DNA of 64,000 nt from positions 434,001 through 498,000 of the forward strand of contig NZ_JAHFZZ010000008.1 of NCBI RefSeq assembly GCF_018603905.1. The letters run 5' to 3'. A model generated the notes under the pieces. It did not search any database. It saw nothing but the letters and a program-made list of their open reading frames with translations, and was not told the origin of the DNA. The translations under genes and the position numbers were made by a program. Positions 61,143 to 64,000 of the stretch are shown in pieces. Each line of letters begins with the position of its first letter. The stretch's first letter is position 1. This DNA comes from Nonomuraea sp. NEAU-A123 (GTDB taxonomy: Bacteria; Actinomycetota; Actinomycetes; Streptosporangiales; Streptosporangiaceae).

Positions 61143-62038
61143 GCTCGTCCGTCCTCTTCGACACGCCGGGCCCGCGCGGGCGGGTGCGCAACCACCTGAT
61201 CACCGGGATCTCCGCGCTGGTCCTGCTGGCGGCCCTCGCCTGGGTGCTGCTGAAGTTCAACGAGAAGGGCCAGTTCGACGGCAAGATCTGGGCGCCGTTC
61301 ACCACCCAGGTCGTCTGGGTGGACTTCATCCTGCCCGGACTGGTGGGCACGCTCACGGCCGCCGCGCTGGGCGCGGTCTTCGCGCTGCTGTTCGGCGCGG
61401 TCTTCGGCATCGCCAGGCTCTCCGACCACCGGTGGATCAGGATTCCGGCCGCCTGGATCGTGGAGCTCTTCCGGGCGATCCCGCTGCTCCTGCTGATCTT
61501 CTTCATCTGGTTCCTGTCGCCCGACCTGTTCGGCGGCGGGGACTACGCGCTGTTCGCGATCGTGCTCGGGCTCACCCTCTACAACGGCTCGGTGCTGGCC
61601 GAGGTGGTCAGGGCGGGCATCAACTCGATCCCGAAGGGCCAGTCGGAGGCGGCGTACGCGGTCGGGCTGCGCAAGGGCGGCGTGATGCGGTTGATCCTGC
61701 TGCCGCAGGGCCTCACGGTGATGATGCCCGCGGTGGTCAGCCAGCTCGTGGTCCTGCTCAAGGACACCGCGCTGGGCTACTTCATCGTCTACGTCGACCT
61801 CCTGAACATGGGCTTCAAGACCCTGCCGTCGGTCTACCCCGGCACGAAGCTGGTGTCGGCGATCGTCATCGGCGTCATCTACATCATCATGGCCATGGCG
61901 CTCAGCGCGTTCGCCACCTGGCTGGAGAAGCGCAGCCGCCGCAGCCGCAAGACCACGGCCAAGCCGATCGAGCCGCCGGGTGCGGTGGCGGGCCTGCCGT
62001 CGGGCCAGCCGACTCCCGACGGAGCCGTGGTGGCCTAG
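61139..62038 (+). CDS. gluD: Glutamate ABC transporter permease GluD
   Basis: A 299-residue permease with helices from residue 20 on and the EAA loop SEAAYAVGLRKGGVMRLILL. A longer N-terminus and a C-terminal basic tail (KRSRRSRKTTAKP) distinguish it from GluC, as in known GluD proteins. ATGA overlap with gluC. Last gene of the operon. Confidence 0.92.
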   Translation: MSSSVLFDTPGPRGRVRNHLITGISALVLLAALAWVLLKFNEKGQFDGKIWAPFTTQVVWVDFILPGLVGTLTAAALGAVFALLFGAVFGIARLSDHRWIRIPAAWIVELFRAIPLLLLIFFIWFLSPDLFGGGDYALFAIVLGLTLYNGSVLAEVVRAGINSIPKGQSEAAYAVGLRKGGVMRLILLPQGLTVMMPAVVSQLVVLLKDTALGYFIVYVDLLNMGFKTLPSVYPGTKLVSAIVIGVIYIIMAMALSAFATWLEKRSRRSRKTTAKPIEPPGAVAGLPSGQPTPDGAVVA

Positions 62039-62087
62039 GGCTGAGGTCAGCAAAGCCGGTCACCGCGGTTGGACGGGTGGCGGGAGT

Positions 62088-62150
62088 GGGGTGGTCACCG
62101 GGCTACGGTGATCGAGCGGGGTGGTCACCGGAGTGAGGTGATCACCCCGC
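62088..62150 (+). terminator. Terminator of the glu operon, with 30-bp duplication
   Basis: GGGTGGTCACCG occurs twice, 30 bases apart (62088, 62118). The second copy forms a hairpin: arms 62116-62129 and 62137-62150 match over 14 bases with one mismatch and a 7-base loop. It lies between gluD and the S9 peptidase gene, 31 bases before the latter's start, so some transcription may read through. Confidence 0.6.
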
Positions 62151-62181
62151 ACTCTTGCTGATCTTCCGGCAGGATGCGTCT

Positions 62182-64000
62182 ATGCCCTTCTGGCGCTCCC
62201 CCATCTCGACCACCGACGTCGCCCGGTCCGGCCGGCGGCTCGGCTGGCCGACCGCGCTCGACGGCCAGGTGTGGTGGACGGAGGACCGTCCTGACCAGGT
62301 CGGACGCACCACGATCATGCATCGCGCCGCCGACGGCGCCTGCCGCGAGCTGCTGCCCGCGCCGTGGAGCGCCCGCACCCGCGTGCACGAGTACGGCGGA
62401 CGCCCCTACGCGGTGACCCCCGAGGGCAACGTGATCTTCGCCTGCTTCGCCGACCAGCGCCTCTACCTGCTCGACCAGCTCGCCGGCGAGCCCGTCCCGC
62501 TCACCCCCGACGGCGACCGCTACGCCGACCTGCTGATCCGCGACGGCCAGGTCTGGTGCGTACGCGAACGGCACACCGACGACGGGAAGGTGACCAGGGC
62601 CGTCGTCTCCGTCCCGGTCGGCGGTGGCGAGACCCGCGAATGGGTCACCGGCGGCGACTTCTACGCCGCCCCCGCCATCTCCCCTGATGGGCGGCATCTC
62701 GCTTACATCACCTGGAACCATCCGCTCATGCCGTGGATCGGCACCGAGCTCCGTGTCACCCGTCTGTCCGACGGCAGCTCGTGGACCGTGCGGGGCGGCC
62801 CGTCCGAGTCCGTGCTGGCTCCCAGCTGGAAGGACGACGAGCACCTCTACCTGATCTCCGACCGCTCCGGCTGGTGGAACCTCTACCAGAGCGGCCTCCA
62901 CGACGCCTCGCCCCAGCCGCTCCATCCCCTGGAGGAGGAGTTCGCCTGGCCGCCGTGGACGCTGGGCGGCCTGCCCTACCTCGTGCTCGGCGACGGCCGG
63001 CTCGCGGTGCTGCACGGGCGCGGCGACCTGCGGCTCGGGGTGCTCGACCCCGAGACGGGCGAGCTCACCGACCTCGACCTGCCGTGCGAGGGGTGGGATC
63101 CGGCGCTGACCGCCGACGGCACCTGCGTGACCGGCATCGCGTACGGCGCCGCGGTGCCGAAATCGGTGCTGCGCGTCGACACCGTGACCGGCCGGGCCGA
63201 GGGCCTCAGACTCGACATCGAGGAGCTGCCCGACCTCGCCTGCCTGCCGACGCCACGGCCGGTGGAGGTGGGGCACCGGGTGCACGGCTTCCTCTACCCG
63301 CCGTCCAACCCGGCCGCCGAGGACTCGGAGGACGCCCCTCCTTACGTGGTCTTCGTGCACGGCGGCCCGACGGCGCACGCGGACACGGCGCTCGACCTGG
63401 AGAAGGCATACCTCACCTCGCGCGGCATCGGCGTGCTGGACGTCAACTACGGCGGGTCCACCGGCTACGGCCGGGCCTACCGCGATCGGCTGAAGGGGCA
63501 GTGGGGCGTCGTCGACGTCGAGGACACGATCATGGCCGCCGAATGGCTGGCGGCCGAGGGGCTGGCCGACCCCGGGCGCATCGCGGTGCGCGGCCGCAGC
63601 GCGGGCGGCTGGACCGTGATGGCGGCCTGCTGCCGTTCGGACGTGTTCGCGGGGGGTGTGTCCTACTACGGCGTCAGCGCGCTCGCCCCGCTCAACGCCC
63701 ACACGCACGATTTCGAGTCACGTTACGTGGAGTGGCTGGTCGGCCCGGAGGACCCGCGGCTGTACGCCGAGCGCGAGCCGCTGGCGCTGGTCGGCGGCGT
63801 GTCCTGCCCGATGCTGCTGCTCCAAGGGCTCGACGATCCCGCGGTGCCGCCCGAGCAGTCGGCGGCCTTCGCCGACGCGCTGGCCGAGCGCGGCGTCTCG
63901 TGCACCTATCTGGCGTTCGAGGGCGAGTCCCATGGTTTCCGCCGCACCGAGACGCGGGCCACCGCGCTGGCCGCCGAGCTGGCGTTCTACCAGCAGGTTT
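62182..64000 (+). CDS. S9-family prolyl oligopeptidase-like hydrolase, 3'-truncated
   Basis: 606 residues are visible; the gene continues past the window. The N-terminal half is a beta-propeller-like region (SPDGRHLAYITWN, LISDRSGWWNLYQ). The C-terminal hydrolase has nucleophile S473 in GRSAGGW, acid D551 in LQGLDDPAVP and H584 in GESHGF. No signal peptide, so a cytoplasmic acylaminoacyl- or dipeptidyl-peptidase is likely. AGGA lies ahead of the ATG. Confidence 0.93.
   Translation, partial: MPFWRSPISTTDVARSGRRLGWPTALDGQVWWTEDRPDQVGRTTIMHRAADGACRELLPAPWSARTRVHEYGGRPYAVTPEGNVIFACFADQRLYLLDQLAGEPVPLTPDGDRYADLLIRDGQVWCVRERHTDDGKVTRAVVSVPVGGGETREWVTGGDFYAAPAISPDGRHLAYITWNHPLMPWIGTELRVTRLSDGSSWTVRGGPSESVLAPSWKDDEHLYLISDRSGWWNLYQSGLHDASPQPLHPLEEEFAWPPWTLGGLPYLVLGDGRLAVLHGRGDLRLGVLDPETGELTDLDLPCEGWDPALTADGTCVTGIAYGAAVPKSVLRVDTVTGRAEGLRLDIEELPDLACLPTPRPVEVGHRVHGFLYPPSNPAAEDSEDAPPYVVFVHGGPTAHADTALDLEKAYLTSRGIGVLDVNYGGSTGYGRAYRDRLKGQWGVVDVEDTIMAAEWLAAEGLADPGRIAVRGRSAGGWTVMAACCRSDVFAGGVSYYGVSALAPLNAHTHDFESRYVEWLVGPEDPRLYAEREPLALVGGVSCPMLLLQGLDDPAVPPEQSAAFADALAERGVSCTYLAFEGESHGFRRTETRATALAAELAFYQQV

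Overview
The window is high-G+C actinobacterial DNA. Codons strongly prefer G or C in the third position, GTG starts and 1-4 base start/stop overlaps are common, and the families present (DUF5753 XRE regulators, CU044_5270-type sigma partners, F420-dependent luciferase-like oxidoreductases, GluABCD) are typical of filamentous Actinomycetes. A Streptosporangiaceae member such as Nonomuraea is my best guess. This is inference from gene content, not a database match.

Layout. 1-7012: MacB/LolCDE-like exporter with two FtsX permeases (the first cut by the window edge) and two ATPases. 6933-9272: divergent MFS exporter and MarR regulator, then two gene remnants. 9315-10298: holA. 10412-19320: accessory block with an XRE regulator, a GRDP-like protein, an APH-fold kinase, a two-component system with an orphan ABC-2-type permease, and a decayed IS21-type element enclosing a RibD-like reductase gene. 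19324-25745: comEC, comEA, degV and hutI. 26173-28358: hflX and a lipoprotein. 28490-34850: glyoxylate/glycolate module (aceB, glcDEF, iclR). 34892-42378: mixed metabolic and unknown genes. 42431-44748: dapF, miaA and ogt. 45083-49639: TnpB-like gene with a small coupled ORF, a frameshifted ECF sigma factor and partner, and an ogt remnant. 49638-51936: rnz followed by a very compact candidate MNIO (DUF692) RiPP operon. 52064-57016: LLM oxidoreductase, MarR/VOC pair, PEP mutase-like enzyme, a lipoprotein and two membrane-anchored disordered proteins. 57139-62038: miaB and gluABCD. 62182-end: S9 peptidase, cut by the window edge.

The core backbone (degV-comEA-comEC-holA and hflX-dapF-miaA-miaB, both clustered in Mycobacterium) is interrupted by accessory blocks. 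Operons visible here handle export under MarR control, glycolate to glyoxylate to malate conversion, glutamate uptake, tRNA modification, and probably a modified peptide.

The most promising new system is at 50605-51936: a 21-codon ORF with two cysteines in a Gly/Ser-rich tail, joined by a GTGA overlap to a DUF692/MNIO enzyme, which overlaps a small partner-like protein. A second theme is the number of short tandem-repeat arrays, with unit lengths of 15, about 18, 30, 33, 35, 42 and 78 bp. Several sit in frame inside comEC, comEA and the MNIO partner gene, and others sit between genes.
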